Of a stretch of DNA of 64,000 nucleotides, positions 1 through 9,495 are shown piece after piece. The DNA is taken from assembly GCF_025907915.1 (NCBI RefSeq), contig NZ_JAPAAF010000001.1, positions 186,001 to 250,000 of the forward strand, read 5' to 3'. The stretch comes from Gaoshiqia sediminis. GTDB lineage: Bacteria > Bacteroidota > Bacteroidia > Bacteroidales > Prolixibacteraceae. The position numbers and the translations under genes are program-made. The notes under the pieces were generated by a model that was not told the DNA's origin, did not search any database, and saw nothing but the letters and a program-made list of their open reading frames with translations. Numbering within the stretch: position 1 is the first letter of the stretch; the number at the start of each line of letters is the position of its first letter.

Positions 1-948
1 AACGTGGGGCAATCAGTTGAGGCATCTGCCGATTTTGTGGTTGATAAATGCGGAAATGGTGATTTTACTACCGTTCAGGAAGCGATCGATGCAGTGCCGG
101 ATTTCCGAAAAAGGGAAACGGTCATCTATATAAAAAACGGCATCTACAAGGAAAAACTGGTATTACCTGCCAGCAAAACCAGGGTTACTTTTTTGGGTGA
201 AGATCGCGAAAAAACTATCATCACGAATGATGATTATGCACAAAAGCTGAATGCCTTTGGCGAAGAAATGGGAACAACCGGCTCGTCAGGCTTTTTTGTG
301 TTTGGCGACGAGTTTCGGGCCGAAAATATCACCTTTGAGAACAGCGCCGGCCCGGTTGGTCAGGCCGTGGCTGTGCGGGTAGATGGCGACAAAGCCGTAT
401 TTGTTAACTGCCGGTTCCTCGGTTTTCAGGACACGCTCTACACGCATGGCGACCGTAGCCGTCAGTATTATAAAAATTGTTACATCGAGGGAACGGTTGA
501 TTTCATTTTTGGCTGGTCTGTGGCTGTTTTCGAGGGATGTGAAATTCACTGCAAAATGAATGGCTATGTTACGGCTGCCTCTACAAACGAGAGCAACCGG
601 TACGGTTATGTTTTTATGAATTGCAAAATTACCGGAGATGGCGGAGAGAGTACGTTCTATTTGGGCCGTCCCTGGCGCCCTCATGCCAAAACTGTTTTCT
701 TGAATTGCTGGCTCGACAAGCACATCAAAACCGAAGGCTGGAACAACTGGGGAAAAGAAACAAATGAACAAACCGCCTTTTATGCCGAGCACAACAGTTC
801 CGGTCCGGGCGCCAATCCGGAAGCTCGTGCAGCGTGGTCGCACCAACTTACTGATGAACAGGCCGCGACGTACACGCTCGATCAAATTTTTGCTGCAGGC
901 GTTGTTTCTCCTGCCTTTGCCGACGATTGGATCCCGATATCAGAATAA
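1..948 (+). CDS. Pectinesterase (CE8), 5' end outside the window
   Basis: Secreted or periplasmic pectin methylesterase that removes methyl esters from homogalacturonan so that polygalacturonases can act. The beta-helix family motifs are present in order: GNGDFTTVQEAIDAV, GPVGQAVAVRVDGD, QDTLY (first catalytic Asp, codon near 430), DFIFG (second catalytic Asp, codon 499-501) and LGRPW with the substrate-binding Arg. The reading frame is open through base 1 and the visible part begins at the mature domain with no signal peptide, so the true start lies upstream; a GTG at 4 is unlikely to be the start. It is followed after 16 bases by the CE12 esterase, in an apparent operon of pectin enzymes. 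It is clearly a diverged paralogue of the CE8 gene at 1776. Confidence 0.9.
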   Translation, partial: NVGQSVEASADFVVDKCGNGDFTTVQEAIDAVPDFRKRETVIYIKNGIYKEKLVLPASKTRVTFLGEDREKTIITNDDYAQKLNAFGEEMGTTGSSGFFVFGDEFRAENITFENSAGPVGQAVAVRVDGDKAVFVNCRFLGFQDTLYTHGDRSRQYYKNCYIEGTVDFIFGWSVAVFEGCEIHCKMNGYVTAASTNESNRYGYVFMNCKITGDGGESTFYLGRPWRPHAKTVFLNCWLDKHIKTEGWNNWGKETNEQTAFYAEHNSSGPGANPEARAAWSHQLTDEQAATYTLDQIFAAGVVSPAFADDWIPISE

Positions 949-964
949 AATTCAATTGATAAAG

Positions 965-1771
965 ATGAAAAAACTACTTTTAGCTATCCTGGTCTTTGTT
1001 GCGTTTTCATGCAAGACAGGTAGCAATGACGTCAACGAACAACGCCCGCAAAAAGTGTTTCTGATTGGCGACTCTACCGTGGCCGATTACACCTTGGAAG
1101 CAGATTATCAAACCCGGCGCTATCCGATTGCCGGCTGGGGGCAGGAGTTTCAGCCCTTCATGCACAAAGACAGTCTGGCTTTGTTGGCTGGCTTGATTCA
1201 GGCAGACAGTGTGATCGTGGACGACCGGGCCAAAGGAGGTCGCAGTACCCGGACCTTTTTTCAGGAAGGACGATGGCGCACCGTGTACGACGAGATGCAG
1301 CCCGGCGACCTGGTGCTGATGCAGTTCGGGCACAACGATGCTGCCGAAAATAAGCCCGAACGGTACGTCAATCTGGAAGGCTACAAAGAGTTTTTGCGCC
1401 TGTTCGTTTCGCAAACACGCGAAAAAGGTGGTATTCCGATCCTGCTCACGCCGGTAAACCGCAATTACCCGTGGGAGAATGGTGTACTGACCAATGTGCA
1501 TGGCGAATATCCGCAGGCAGTAAAAGACATTGCCGCAGAAATGGATGTACTGCTGATCGACCTCACCCAAGCTTCGTGCAAGCACTTTACCCGAATGGGC
1601 AAGGAGTATGTTACTGAAAAATATTTCATGAACCTGCCTGCCGGCATTTATGAAGCCTATCACGATGGACAAACCGACAATACCCACTTCCAGCCCGAAG
1701 GTGCAACCGCAGTGGCACAACTGGTGTTCAACGGATTGAAAGCACTGAATAAACCAAACAAAATGAATTAA
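965..1771 (+). CDS. Rhamnogalacturonan acetylesterase-like SGNH/GDSL lipoprotein (CE12)
   Basis: Probable deacetylase of rhamnogalacturonan, a pectin backbone polymer. The 268-residue product begins MKKLLLAILVFVAFSC, a lipoprotein signal with the lipobox Cys at about residue 16. SGNH blocks are visible: IGDSTVADY (nucleophile Ser), KGGRSTRTF (Gly), FGHND (Asn) and DNTHFQPEGA (catalytic Asp/His). The ATG at 965 was chosen because it starts the signal peptide; the longer open frame from 764 overlaps the preceding gene. It lies between two CE8 pectinesterases with gaps of 16 and 4 bases, which supports a pectin substrate. A general GDSL carbohydrate esterase acting on another acetylated pectin is the main alternative. 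Confidence 0.88.
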   Translation: MKKLLLAILVFVAFSCKTGSNDVNEQRPQKVFLIGDSTVADYTLEADYQTRRYPIAGWGQEFQPFMHKDSLALLAGLIQADSVIVDDRAKGGRSTRTFFQEGRWRTVYDEMQPGDLVLMQFGHNDAAENKPERYVNLEGYKEFLRLFVSQTREKGGIPILLTPVNRNYPWENGVLTNVHGEYPQAVKDIAAEMDVLLIDLTQASCKHFTRMGKEYVTEKYFMNLPAGIYEAYHDGQTDNTHFQPEGATAVAQLVFNGLKALNKPNKMN

Positions 1772-1775
1772 CGAT

Positions 1776-2762
1776 ATGACTTCACTAAAATCTTTAACAT
1801 TGCTGGGCCTGTTCCTGCTATTGTTTGCCGGAATGACAGCAGCCCAGGATCGCTACGAAATGGTGGTGGCTGCCGACGGAACGGGCGATTTTACCACGAT
1901 CCAGGCCGCCATTGATGCCACCAAAGCATTTCCCGATAAACGAATTACCATTTTTATTAAAAATGGCGTGTACCGAGAAAAGGTGCGCGTGTATTCGTGG
2001 AACACCTTACTGACGTTGAAAGGCGAAAGCGCCGAAAAAACCATCATTACCTGGGACGATCATTTCAGTAAAATAAACCTGGGACGAAACAGTACCTTTC
2101 ACACCTACACGCTAAAGGTGGAAGCCAACGATTTTATAGCCGAAAACCTGACCATAGAAAATACTGCCGGACCGGTTGGCCAGGCTGTTGCCCTGCATGT
2201 AGAGGGCGACCGCTGTCAGTTTCGCAATTGCCGGATGACGGGGCATCAGGATACACTCTACACTGCGGGAGAAGGACGGCGCCAGTATTTTAAAGACTGT
2301 TTTATTGAGGGTACCACCGACTTCATTTTTGGCGAAGCAACCGTGCTGTTCGATAACTGCATCATCAACAGCAAGAGCAACTCGTATGTTACTGCTGCCA
2401 GCACCCCTCAGGGAATGCCCTTCGGTTATGTTTTTCTGAATTGCCGCCTGACCGCCGATGAGGGCGTGGACAAAGCTTATCTGGGACGGCCCTGGCGCGA
2501 TTTTGCCAAAGTGGTTTTCATCCGTTGCGAAATTGGACCGCATATCCTGCCGCAAGGTTGGGCCAACTGGTCGAAAACCGACCGAGACAGAACTGCTTTT
2601 TATGCCGAATACGAAAACACAGGTCCGGGTGCAAATCCTTCCCAACGGGTGGTTTGGAGCCGTCAGCTGACGAAAAAGGAAGCGAAAAGATATACGGCTG
2701 AAACTATTTTTAATGCCGGACAAAACACTATCTCAACCAACGATAATTGGTGGAAAGAATAA
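1776..2762 (+). CDS. Pectinesterase (CE8), complete
   Basis: Second pectin methylesterase, 328 residues, with a cleavable signal peptide (hydrophobic stretch to about residue 23, ending MTAAQ). The beta-helix carries GTGDFTTIQAAIDA, GPVGQAVALHVEGD, QDTLY and DFIFGEATVLF with the catalytic aspartates, and YLGRPWRDFAKV with the substrate Arg. It starts 4 bases after the CE12 stop and is followed 19 bases later by GH28, so co-transcription is likely. It is similar throughout to the truncated CE8 at the window edge; the two may differ in preference for methylation pattern, which the sequence cannot show. Confidence 0.92.
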   Translation: MTSLKSLTLLGLFLLLFAGMTAAQDRYEMVVAADGTGDFTTIQAAIDATKAFPDKRITIFIKNGVYREKVRVYSWNTLLTLKGESAEKTIITWDDHFSKINLGRNSTFHTYTLKVEANDFIAENLTIENTAGPVGQAVALHVEGDRCQFRNCRMTGHQDTLYTAGEGRRQYFKDCFIEGTTDFIFGEATVLFDNCIINSKSNSYVTAASTPQGMPFGYVFLNCRLTADEGVDKAYLGRPWRDFAKVVFIRCEIGPHILPQGWANWSKTDRDRTAFYAEYENTGPGANPSQRVVWSRQLTKKEAKRYTAETIFNAGQNTISTNDNWWKE

Positions 2763-2781
2763 TTTTAAAAATCAAATTGAT

Positions 2782-4446
2782 ATGAGACGAATTTCAACCG
2801 TATTATTTTTTAGTTGTTTACTTGCCTTCGTTGTGGCCTGCCAGCCTGCGCAGCAGCAAAAGGCAGAAGTGAAACAACAGTTACCTTTCGACATGCCCGA
2901 AGTCATCATCCCAACTTTCAGGGCCGATACGTTCAACCTGGCTGATTATGGCGCCGTTGGCGATGGCAGTGTGTTGAACACCGAAGCTTTTGCCCGTGCG
3001 ATAGAGGCGTGCTCGTCGGCGGGCGGTGGCGTGGTATTGGTGCCTTCCGGCTTGTGGCTTACAGGCCCCATCACCATGAAAAGCAACGTGAACCTACATC
3101 TGCAAAATGGCGCCCTCATTCAATTTACCGCCGACCTCGACCAGTTTCCCTTGGTTGAATCTTTCTTTGAAGGGTTGACTGAAGTGCGTTGCCAGTCGCC
3201 CATTAACGGGAACGACCTGGAAAATGTGGCCATCACCGGGAAAGGGATCATCGATGGGAATGGCGGCCACTGGCGCCAGGTGAAAAAGGAAAAGCTGACC
3301 GAAGGACAGTGGAACAAGCTGGTGGCTTCAGGCGGCGTGGTGGTGCGCGGAAATCGATGGTATCCTTCCGAAGCATCGATGATTGGCAACGAAAAGAAAG
3401 AACTGCTGCCCAAAGAACGCACCATCGAAAGTATGGAACCATTCAAACATTACCTGCGTCCCGTAATGGTGAGCCTGGTAAATTGCAATCAGGTGCTGCT
3501 CGAAGGGGTGACTTTTCAGAACTCACCGGCCTGGAACGTGAATCCGCTGATGTGTGAACATATCACCCTGAAAGACTTAAACATTCGTAACCCGTGGTTC
3601 TCGCAGAACGGCGATGGGCTTGATCTGGAATCCTGCCGCATCGGCCAGGTGATCAACTGTAACTTCGATGTGGGCGACGATGCTATTTGTATCAAATCGG
3701 GCAAGGACGAAGAAGGCCGCAAGCGCGGCAAACCTACCGAGTTGATTGTGATCCGCGATTGCACGGTGTACCACGGGCATGGCGGTTTTGTGGTGGGCAG
3801 CGAAATGTCGGGCGGCGTGCGCAAGATGTTCGTTTCAAACTGTACTTTCATTGGCACCGACTGCGGCCTTCGGTTTAAAAGCTTGCGCGGACGCGGCGGC
3901 GCGGTTGAAGATATTTACATGGAAAACATTCGCATGACCAACATCCCCACCGAAGCCATTCGTTTTAACTTGTTCTACGGAGGTAAGTCGCCCGAAGAAG
4001 ATCCGATGACCGGCGATGTGGTGATTGACGAAATCCCTGTGGATGAAAAAACTCCGGCTTTTCGCAACATGCACTTCAAAAACATTGTGTGCGATGGCGC
4101 CGAAAAGGCTGTGATGATGCAGGGCATTCCCGAAATGCCGGTTGAAAACCTTGTTTTTGAAAACATGAAAATCCGTTCGAAAGAAGGCATCTCGATCAAT
4201 TACGCCCGGGGATTGACCTTCAAGAATGTGGAACTTCACGTAGATGGTGGCCACGCGGCCCGGATTACCAACAGCCAACAAATTGCCTTCGATGGCTTCT
4301 CTGCCAGTGGGCACGACAAATTGTTCCGAGTCTCGGGCGACCGTACCAGCGACGTGCAAATTAAAGCAGCCGATGGACAAACCATCAGTTTTAATGATAT
4401 TGAGTATTTGGAGGGACTGAAAGACCAGATCAAACTGGAAGAGTAG
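2782..4446 (+). CDS. Polygalacturonase-type glycoside hydrolase family 28 lipoprotein
   Basis: Hydrolyses alpha-1,4-galacturonosyl linkages of demethylated pectin or a related rhamnogalacturonan. The 554-residue protein starts MRRISTVLFFSCLLAFVVAC, a lipoprotein signal with Cys20. After the LADYGAVGDG entry to the right-handed beta-helix it shows the GH28 catalytic signature: NGDGLDLES, VGDDAICIKSG (paired Asp at about residues 299-300), GHGGFVVGSEMSGGV (His) and LRFKS, the R-x-K element. The ATG at 2782 was preferred over 2713, which lies inside the upstream gene. Last gene of the pectin operon; a hairpin terminator follows. Exo- versus endo-action cannot be read from sequence alone. Confidence 0.92.
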   Translation: MRRISTVLFFSCLLAFVVACQPAQQQKAEVKQQLPFDMPEVIIPTFRADTFNLADYGAVGDGSVLNTEAFARAIEACSSAGGGVVLVPSGLWLTGPITMKSNVNLHLQNGALIQFTADLDQFPLVESFFEGLTEVRCQSPINGNDLENVAITGKGIIDGNGGHWRQVKKEKLTEGQWNKLVASGGVVVRGNRWYPSEASMIGNEKKELLPKERTIESMEPFKHYLRPVMVSLVNCNQVLLEGVTFQNSPAWNVNPLMCEHITLKDLNIRNPWFSQNGDGLDLESCRIGQVINCNFDVGDDAICIKSGKDEEGRKRGKPTELIVIRDCTVYHGHGGFVVGSEMSGGVRKMFVSNCTFIGTDCGLRFKSLRGRGGAVEDIYMENIRMTNIPTEAIRFNLFYGGKSPEEDPMTGDVVIDEIPVDEKTPAFRNMHFKNIVCDGAEKAVMMQGIPEMPVENLVFENMKIRSKEGISINYARGLTFKNVELHVDGGHAARITNSQQIAFDGFSASGHDKLFRVSGDRTSDVQIKAADGQTISFNDIEYLEGLKDQIKLEE

Positions 4447-4495
4447 TTTTTCTCTGACTTTTGGTGGAACAAGAAATACGTACGTAATTTTTTCC

Positions 4496-4530
4496 AAGCC
4501 GGAATCCTGTTTCAGGGTTTCGGCTTTTTT
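4496..4530 (+). terminator. Rho-independent terminator of the pectin operon
   Basis: Twelve-base arms at 4497-4508 and 4514-4525 pair completely if two G-U wobbles are allowed, with a five-base loop, followed by five T. It lies 50 bases after the GH28 stop. Confidence 0.8.
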
Positions 4531-4584
4531 CTGAAATGAAGGAAAACTATAGCCCGATTTTGCCTTTAAACTTTTTCCTTTTTC

Positions 4585-5967
4585 TTATTCTTCCCGTTGC
4601 ATTTTTCCCCGGTTGAACGAAAAATAAATACCTAAAACACTGAGGGTTGAAAAGCTGATGAATGCCCATTTTATTGCTCTCAGGAACAAATCGTCGGATA
4701 CTGTTTCAATGGCCTGGTTGCCCATCAGGCCGGCAAAGAAAAGCGTGGCAATGGTCATACTGGTGATTTGCCCGATCACCCGCATGGTGGCTGCCGTGCC
4801 TGAGGCCAGTCCGTAGCGGGTTTTGTCCACCGAACTCATGATGGTGTTCATGTTGGGCGAGGAGAAAAAGGCAAAGCCCAAGCCCACCCAAGCAAGTAAG
4901 GCTACCAGCAGTCCAATTGGTGTTGTGTCCGAAACAAAAGCAAAGGCAGCTAGTCCCACTGTACACATGCTCATGCCCAGGGTGGTAAGCCAGCGTGGCT
5001 GAATATGGTCCGAAAGCCGGCCTGCCACCGGCGAAAAGAGGGCCATCATGATGGGTTGGGCCACCAAAATGGCCCCAGCATCGCGTGGCGACAAGCCTTG
5101 TATTTTCTGGAGGTACAGGCTCAGCAAAAAAACGATGGCGAAGGTGGCGCTGTAGTTGATCAGCGCTGCAAGGTTCGAATAGGCAAACAGGCGGTTGCGG
5201 GTGAATAAACGTGTTTCGATAACCGGTAGGGCAGAGCGGCTTTCCAGCGCCCAGAAAACGACCAGCGCCAGCATGCCGCCAGCCATGAGCAGCCAGCCCG
5301 AAAGGGAGGGGATACGGGCCGATCCATATACCAGCATAACCAGCCCCGTCATGTAGAAGGCAGTTCCTTTCAGGTCGATCGATTTGTTGCCGTTAGCCGG
5401 CTTGTCGTCTTTCCCCAAAAACAGAAAGGCCACCAGGGTGGTCACTGTTCCCAGCAGGGTGGAAATGTAAAAAATCGACCGCCATCCCAGGTATTGGGTG
5501 AGTAGCCCGCCGGCAAAAGGGCCGAAGGCGAGTCCCAGGTAAACTGCCGATACGGATATGCCCAGTACTCGTCCCCGGTATTGCGGCAAAAAGGCCGACA
5601 CCAATATGGCCGGGCCGGTGGTACTGGTAAAAGCCGCGCCAATGCCTTGCACAAAGCGAAACAAAATGAGCCAGAAGCCGGATGGGGCGAATCCGCACAA
5701 CAGCGAAGAAAGGGTAAAAATGGCAACCCCCAGCTTAAACAGGCGCCGGATGCCGGTCAGGTCGCCCCAACGGCCAACAGGCAATAAAAACATGGCCGTG
5801 GACAGCAAAAACGAAGTGACCACCCAGCTCAGCGTAACGGCATCGAGCCCAAAACTTTTTTCGATGGCGGGCAAGGCGATGTTTACTGACGAGATCAGGA
5901 AAGTACCCATAAATGAGGTAATGGCGACAATTGCCAGGATGGAAACTTGCTTGTTGGTCCAGTGCAT
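4585..5967 (-). CDS. MFS drug/solute exporter, DHA2 (EmrB/QacA) type
   Basis: Inner-membrane proton-driven exporter, 460 residues with about 14 predicted hydrophobic helices. Diagnostic stretches are the N-terminal NIALPAIEKSFG and VTSFLLSTAMFLLPVGRWGD, the loop 2-3 motif followed by GIRRLFKLG, and the helix-5 motif LGLAFGPFAGG. The substrate is unknown. It starts 41 bases after the acyl-CoA synthetase stop on the same strand and may be expressed with it, though no functional link is evident. Its stop faces the GH28 gene. Confidence 0.85.
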   Translation of the reverse strand: MHWTNKQVSILAIVAITSFMGTFLISSVNIALPAIEKSFGLDAVTLSWVVTSFLLSTAMFLLPVGRWGDLTGIRRLFKLGVAIFTLSSLLCGFAPSGFWLILFRFVQGIGAAFTSTTGPAILVSAFLPQYRGRVLGISVSAVYLGLAFGPFAGGLLTQYLGWRSIFYISTLLGTVTTLVAFLFLGKDDKPANGNKSIDLKGTAFYMTGLVMLVYGSARIPSLSGWLLMAGGMLALVVFWALESRSALPVIETRLFTRNRLFAYSNLAALINYSATFAIVFLLSLYLQKIQGLSPRDAGAILVAQPIMMALFSPVAGRLSDHIQPRWLTTLGMSMCTVGLAAFAFVSDTTPIGLLVALLAWVGLGFAFFSSPNMNTIMSSVDKTRYGLASGTAATMRVIGQITSMTIATLFFAGLMGNQAIETVSDDLFLRAIKWAFISFSTLSVLGIYFSFNRGKMQREE

Positions 5968-6008
5968 CAGCTAGTTTGAGTGATTACAAATTCTCCAAAA
6001 TATTTACG

Positions 6009-7916
6009 TCAGCTATTCCACTTGGCGATGGCTTGCAGGTTGCGTTCGTTGACTATGATTTTTGCTTCGGCTGTGTACACGAAGGCCAGTTCATCGGCAA
6101 AATATTCGGTAATTTTTCCACGCACCATTTTCATGGTCGAGTTCAGCAGGTGGTTTTGTTCAGTAAAGGCTTCGGGCAATACGGCAATGGTGGCCGGGAG
6201 CCAGCGTTCGGGGAAGGTGTTTTCGAACTCACCCCCAGCTTTATATTTGTCGATTTCAGCCTGGATCAGTTTCAGGCTTTCCGTATTTCCTTCTTCGCTG
6301 CCGGGGTTGATCCCCTTGGCTGTCAAAATCCGGTTGATGGCTTGGATGTTGGGGACAATCATGCCCGAGGTGTAGGCGTTTTGATTATTGTAGAGCATAC
6401 ACTGTTCAATCAGGTGCGATTGCTCTACAATAGCTTCTTCAATGCCTTCGGGGCTGTATTTTTCGCCGTCGTTGCCAATCAGCAAACTTTTGAAACGGCC
6501 CAGCACGTAAAGGAACCCGTCTTTGTCGAGGTAGCCCATGTCGCCCGTATGCAGCCAGCCGTTTTTAATCGTGTCGGCTGTTGCAGTTGGGTTGTTCCAG
6601 TAGCCCAGCATTACGTTGTCGCCTTTTACAATAATCTCACCTTTTTGGTCGGTGGGCATTTCGTTTCCGTTGTCATCCACAATTTTCAGCTCCATGTATT
6701 TCACCAATCTGCCCGATGAGCCAAACTTAATGGCATGGAGCGCGTTGGATGAGATTACCGGTGCCGCTTCCGACAGGCCGTAGCCCTGGCACATGGGAAT
6801 ACCGATGGCATAAAAGAAACGTTGCAACTCAATATCGAGCAGGGCGCCGCCGCCAATAAAGAAACGCAGCTCCCCGCCAAAGCTTTCGCGGATTTTCGAG
6901 AACAGGATTTTATCGTACAAAGCCAGCAGGGGTTTGTAAACAAAGCGAAGGCCTTTCCCTTTGTTGTACCCGTTGCCATTGTATTTATAGGCGATTTTTA
7001 GTGCGTGGTTGAACAGGTTCTCTGCGGTTTTCCCTTTTTGCCGGATGCCGGATTCAATTCCCTTGCGAAAATTTTTGGCAACGGCCGGAACGCTCATCAA
7101 TACGTTTGGCTTAATTTCTTTGATATTCTTCGGGATGTTTTTCAGCGTTTCCATCGGGCTGTTGCCCATTTCGAGCGATGCCACGCTGGCGCCGTTGTAC
7201 ATGAAGCAATACAGGCAGGCGGTGTGGGCAAAGGCGTGGTCCCACGGCAAAAAGGCCAACGTTTTCCAGTCGGGGGTAATTTCCATCAGCGTGTTGGCCT
7301 GCACCACGTTGTCGGCATAATTCAGGTGCGACAGCATGATGCCTTTCGGGTCGGCTGTGGTTCCCGAAGTATAGGAAATGTTGGCCAAGTCATTGGCGAC
7401 AACCGATTTCCATGCGCTTTCTGCCAAACTGTTATTTTCGCGAAGAAAAGTTTTTCCTGTTTGGACTACATCACAAAAGAAAAGATCGTTTTCACCCGAC
7501 TCTTCTTTTTCATCCAGGTAAATAACTTTTTCCAGTTCGGGTAGTTCGTTGCGTATTTCTTCAATTTTCGGGGCCTGCCCTTTGGAAACGATCACCATGC
7601 GGCAACCGGAATGAGCCAGCCGGAACTTCATTTCGGTTTTGGCGTCCAGCTTAACGGAAAGGGGCACATTGATCGCCCCGGCATATAAAATTCCCAGTTC
7701 GCTGATGATCCATTGGTTCCTGCCTTCCGAAACCAAGGCGATCCGGTCGCCTTTCCGGATTCCAAGCGCCAGCAAACCGGCCGCAAATTGTATCACTTTT
7801 TCGCGGGTTTCCCGGTACGTGGTTCCTTTGAATTCGCCGTTCGATTTTTCCCAGAGGTAAATGTTGTCGGGATATTTGCTGACACTGGTTTCAAAAAGCT
7901 CAACAATGGTTTTCAT
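6009..7916 (-). CDS. AMP-dependent long-chain acyl-CoA synthetase-like ligase
   Basis: Activates a carboxylic acid, probably a long-chain fatty acid, to acyl-CoA through an acyl-AMP intermediate. The 635-residue protein has the adenylate-forming fold: P-loop-like ISYTSGTTADPKG near residue 180, the A5-type GYGLSEAAPV near residue 380, and the A7/A8 hinge WLHTGDMGYLDKDGFLYVLGR followed by KSLLIGNDGEKYSPE. The phosphate-binding loop reads TSGTTADPKG as in FadD-like enzymes of Bacteroidota. A -7 promoter box lies just upstream (7946-7953). The precise acid is not determinable. Confidence 0.88.
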   Translation of the reverse strand: MKTIVELFETSVSKYPDNIYLWEKSNGEFKGTTYRETREKVIQFAAGLLALGIRKGDRIALVSEGRNQWIISELGILYAGAINVPLSVKLDAKTEMKFRLAHSGCRMVIVSKGQAPKIEEIRNELPELEKVIYLDEKEESGENDLFFCDVVQTGKTFLRENNSLAESAWKSVVANDLANISYTSGTTADPKGIMLSHLNYADNVVQANTLMEITPDWKTLAFLPWDHAFAHTACLYCFMYNGASVASLEMGNSPMETLKNIPKNIKEIKPNVLMSVPAVAKNFRKGIESGIRQKGKTAENLFNHALKIAYKYNGNGYNKGKGLRFVYKPLLALYDKILFSKIRESFGGELRFFIGGGALLDIELQRFFYAIGIPMCQGYGLSEAAPVISSNALHAIKFGSSGRLVKYMELKIVDDNGNEMPTDQKGEIIVKGDNVMLGYWNNPTATADTIKNGWLHTGDMGYLDKDGFLYVLGRFKSLLIGNDGEKYSPEGIEEAIVEQSHLIEQCMLYNNQNAYTSGMIVPNIQAINRILTAKGINPGSEEGNTESLKLIQAEIDKYKAGGEFENTFPERWLPATIAVLPEAFTEQNHLLNSTMKMVRGKITEYFADELAFVYTAEAKIIVNERNLQAIAKWNS

Positions 7917-8300
7917 AAGCTACAGGTTTTTGAAAATGACAGTCTCAAAAGTAACAAAATTCGCCAAAATGAAGGCAGAAGTCATCAGGGTGCCTTTAAA
8001 AAATAGTTCACCTGTTCAATGCGCACATTCCTCGAAAACTCTTCCTGTCTGATTTGTTTCCGGCAGATGCAGGATGAGTTAATGTGGGTTTTCCACGGGG
8101 CTATGGCATGTTGGTTACGACGTGTCGTGACCGTACCTGGCTTTTCCGTTTTGGGTCGTTTCTGATTTTATTCAGCGTGTAAGGATATGGTATGCCGTGG
8201 CCGGACGGAGGGTGACGACCTTAAAGGGGGCGTTTGATATCTTCTATGAGAAAAGATGGCATATTAGTCCCTACAAAGAGATTTCCTTGTAGAAGGCATA
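7917..8300. other. Gene-free region upstream of the acyl-CoA synthetase
   Basis: No convincing gene. The left end holds the synthetase leader and a -7-like box. Near 8113-8132 is a 9-2-9 inverted repeat, GGTTACGAC-GT-GTCGTGACC, with one mismatch. The rest (8133-8280) shows no structure I can name. The right end runs into the galM terminator. Confidence 0.6.
7946..7953 (-). promoter_or_regulatory. -7 promoter box for the acyl-CoA synthetase gene
   Basis: On the minus strand this reads TACTTTTG, an exact match to the Bacteroidota -7 consensus TAnnTTTG, about 30 bases upstream of the ATG. No TTG at the usual 19-21 base spacing was found, so the call rests on one box. Confidence 0.4.
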
Positions 8301-8325
8301 AAAAAAGAGGCTTTTCAGCCTCTTT
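8301..8325 (-). terminator. Terminator of galM
   Basis: Perfect 9-bp stem AAAGAGGCT/AGCCTCTTT (8304-8312 and 8317-8325) with a four-base loop, followed on the minus strand by a T-rich tail. It starts four bases after the galM stop codon. Confidence 0.85.
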
Positions 8326-8328
8326 CTG

Positions 8329-9375
8329 TTATTTCGTTCCGAAATGGTAGATGGTGGTTTGCAGGTATTTTTCGCCGGGCCGCAGCACGGTGGATGGAAA
8401 ATTGTCGTGGTTGGGCGAATCGGGATAATGTTGCGTTTCGAGCGCCACGCCCGAGTAGCTGCCAAACTTTTTCTGTCCGTCAATTTCCAGTTCCGGAATC
8501 CAGTAGCCGGTATAAAGCTGAATCCCCGGCTGGGTGGTGAAAACCTTCACCTGACGCCCGCTTTTGCCTTCCGACAGGCATCCCGCATAAATCAGGTTGC
8601 CGGCCTCATTGTCCAGCACGTAGTTCAGGTCGTAGCCATCAGCCAGACCGGCTATGTCTTTTCCCAGGCTTTTGGTTGAGGTGAAATCGAAAACAGTGCC
8701 TTCTACCGGAACAATGTTGCCGGTCGGGATCATTTCGTTGGCCTCGGTGATCTTTTTCGCCGTTAGCTCCAAATCGTGCCCCAGGATATTTTCTTTTCCG
8801 CCTGTCAGGTTAAAATAGCTGTGGTTGGTCAGGTTCACGATGGTTGCCTGGTCGGTTTCGGCTTCATACGCAATTGAAAGGTTATTCTCGTTGTCGAGCG
8901 TATAGGTGCAGCTAACCTTCAGGTTACCGGGATAACCTTCCTCTCCGTCGGGGCTCAGGTACGACATTTTTACACCCACCTTGCCGGCTTCTTCCTGTAT
9001 CTCGGCCGACCAAACGCGGCGGTCAAAACCAATCAGCCCGCCATGTAAGTGATTGGGGCCATTGTTGATGGCGCCGGTGTATTCCACGCCATCAATGGTG
9101 TATTTCCCGTTTGCAATGCGGTTGCCAAAGCGACCGATAATGCAGCCAAAATAAGGATAGCTACCCAGATAGGAGTCGCTCAGGTAATCGTCCAGCTTGT
9201 CGAACCCGCACACAATATTGTCCAGGTTGCCGGTTTTGTCGGGGGCGACAACCGAGGTGATAATGGCGCCGTAGTTGGTAATATTTACGGTTACCTGCTG
9301 ATCGTTTGTCAGGGTGAAAAGTTCTACGGTCTGACCGTCTAGGGTCGTTCCAAAAGATTTACTGGTTATTTTCAT
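8329..9375 (-). CDS. galM: Aldose 1-epimerase (galactose mutarotase)
   Basis: Interconverts alpha and beta anomers of aldoses and supplies alpha-galactose to galactokinase. The 348-residue product has the family length and motifs: GRFGNRIANG, NHLHGG (His), VNLTNHSYFNL (catalytic His) and VALETQHYPDSPN containing the catalytic Glu near the C-terminus. There is no signal peptide, so it is probably cytoplasmic. It is divergent from the GntR regulator that precedes galT and galK, and its promoter region carries the shared ACTGGTAGGTACTGGT site, so co-regulation with the Leloir genes is likely. Confidence 0.93.
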   Translation of the reverse strand: MKITSKSFGTTLDGQTVELFTLTNDQQVTVNITNYGAIITSVVAPDKTGNLDNIVCGFDKLDDYLSDSYLGSYPYFGCIIGRFGNRIANGKYTIDGVEYTGAINNGPNHLHGGLIGFDRRVWSAEIQEEAGKVGVKMSYLSPDGEEGYPGNLKVSCTYTLDNENNLSIAYEAETDQATIVNLTNHSYFNLTGGKENILGHDLELTAKKITEANEMIPTGNIVPVEGTVFDFTSTKSLGKDIAGLADGYDLNYVLDNEAGNLIYAGCLSEGKSGRQVKVFTTQPGIQLYTGYWIPELEIDGQKKFGSYSGVALETQHYPDSPNHDNFPSTVLRPGEKYLQTTIYHFGTK

Positions 9376-9473
9376 TTTATTGTTAGTTAAATTGAACTTG
9401 ATTTATAGTTGCGAACGTTTTTTGAGTAATTGACCTCTGGTCGGAAATGTGGCATTTCTTCTGGTCAGGCATA

Positions 9474-9481
9474 CAAATATA
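9474..9481 (-). promoter_or_regulatory. -7 promoter box of galM
   Basis: Minus strand TATATTTG matches TAnnTTTG exactly. The 16-bp operator at 9496-9511 covers the region where the -33 contact would fall, which fits repression of galM. Confidence 0.5.
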
Positions 9482-9495
9482 TTTAAATCTTTCTT

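Noticed and set aside
764-964. Upstream start for the CE12 gene
   Set aside because: It lies inside the pectinesterase gene in another frame and would precede the lipoprotein signal by 67 residues.
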